Shown piece after piece: positions 63,914 to 64,000 of a DNA stretch of 64,000 nt. The notes below the pieces were generated by a model. The model was not told the DNA's origin. It did no database searches and saw only the letters and a program-made list of their open reading frames with translations. Source of the DNA: Leptospira weilii serovar Ranarum str. ICFT (GTDB lineage: Bacteria > Spirochaetota > Leptospiria > Leptospirales > Leptospiraceae); assembly GCF_000332415.1 (NCBI RefSeq), contig NZ_AOHC02000041.1, positions 1 to 64,000 of the forward strand, read 5' to 3'. The position numbers and the translations under genes were made by a program. Position 1 is the first letter of the stretch. The number at the start of each line of letters is the position of its first letter.

Positions 63914-64000
63914 CACGGAAAAGTCGGAGGCTGCGCAAAAAAAAATCCGATTTTCAAAATCGCTCTCGTATTCTCTCGCATTTCTTATATCGAACTTGTT

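Overview
The window reads as chromosomal DNA of a spirochaete of the genus Leptospira, most likely a pathogenic-clade species. The basis is family content (many spirochaetal lipoproteins with degenerate lipoboxes, Cys-rich small lipoproteins, a thermolysin-like lipoprotein, CarD next to a PIN/TRAM protein), frequent TTG/GTG starts, NTGA gene junctions, and short palindromes of the TGTGGGAACTCCTRCA type scattered between genes. Base composition looks moderate (about 40% GC by eye, not computed), which fits the borgpetersenii/santarosai/weilii side better than L. interrogans. The species call is inference. I saw no rRNA, tRNA, CRISPR array, prophage or intact insertion sequence.

Layout. 0-4 kb: a MotB/OmpA-like gene between an unknown gene that may have lost its 5' end and a small lipoprotein, then a broken minus-strand ORF, an aminotransferase and a DUF2905 membrane protein. 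4-8.4 kb: a GMC oxidoreductase with a Tat-signal partner, a divergent ferredoxin, a frameshifted histidine kinase and an intact response regulator. 8.5-13 kb: icd, a small acidic protein, ndk, coaD and argG, all on the minus strand. 13-18.5 kb: an M4 metalloprotease lipoprotein facing a DUF2779 nuclease-like gene that follows a malonyl-transferase-type gene. 19.3-27.6 kb: an eight-gene plus-strand operon (GldA/F/G-like ABC system, DUF4340, membrane protein, mpl, pheS, thioesterase). 27.8-34.2 kb: MORN protein, HExxH lipoprotein, membrane protein, a thiolase and 3-hydroxyacyl-CoA dehydrogenase pair, and a lipoprotein. 34.6-43.2 kb: GT39-like glycosyltransferase, M48 protease, membrane-bound LuxR-type regulator, ankyrin and Gly-rich lipoproteins, and two tandem paralogous histidine kinases. 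43.7-50.1 kb: the haem A and cytochrome oxidase locus, with ctaB-ctaA on one strand and a 50-codon gene, sco, coxB, ctaD and ctaE on the other. 50.5-55.3 kb: lipoprotein, SPOR-like protein, carD, PIN/TRAM and pckA. 55.5-58.2 kb: a ParA-type ATPase operon with a membrane-anchored partner candidate and a MORN lipoprotein. 58.3-64 kb: gatB and dnaE.

How genes work together. The clearest functional unit is aerobic respiration: haem O/A synthesis, copper delivery by Sco, and a caa3-type oxidase whose subunit II carries its own cytochrome c. icd, pckA, the thiolase/dehydrogenase pair and the thioesterase fit an organism living on fatty acids, as leptospires do. The Gld-like/mpl/pheS operon joins cell-envelope functions with translation.

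The most unusual signals lie between genes. Two copies of a roughly 200-bp element (29.6 and 43.4 kb) keep a 13-bp and a 7-bp helix although their sequences differ, with paired compensatory changes. A second family has AACGTGAGTTCG ends, including a 128-bp MITE-like copy with perfect 17-bp inverted ends at 60.1 kb. The DUF2779 gene shows an apparent CTG start placed in the same overlap geometry as its neighbours' ATG/TTG/GTG starts.
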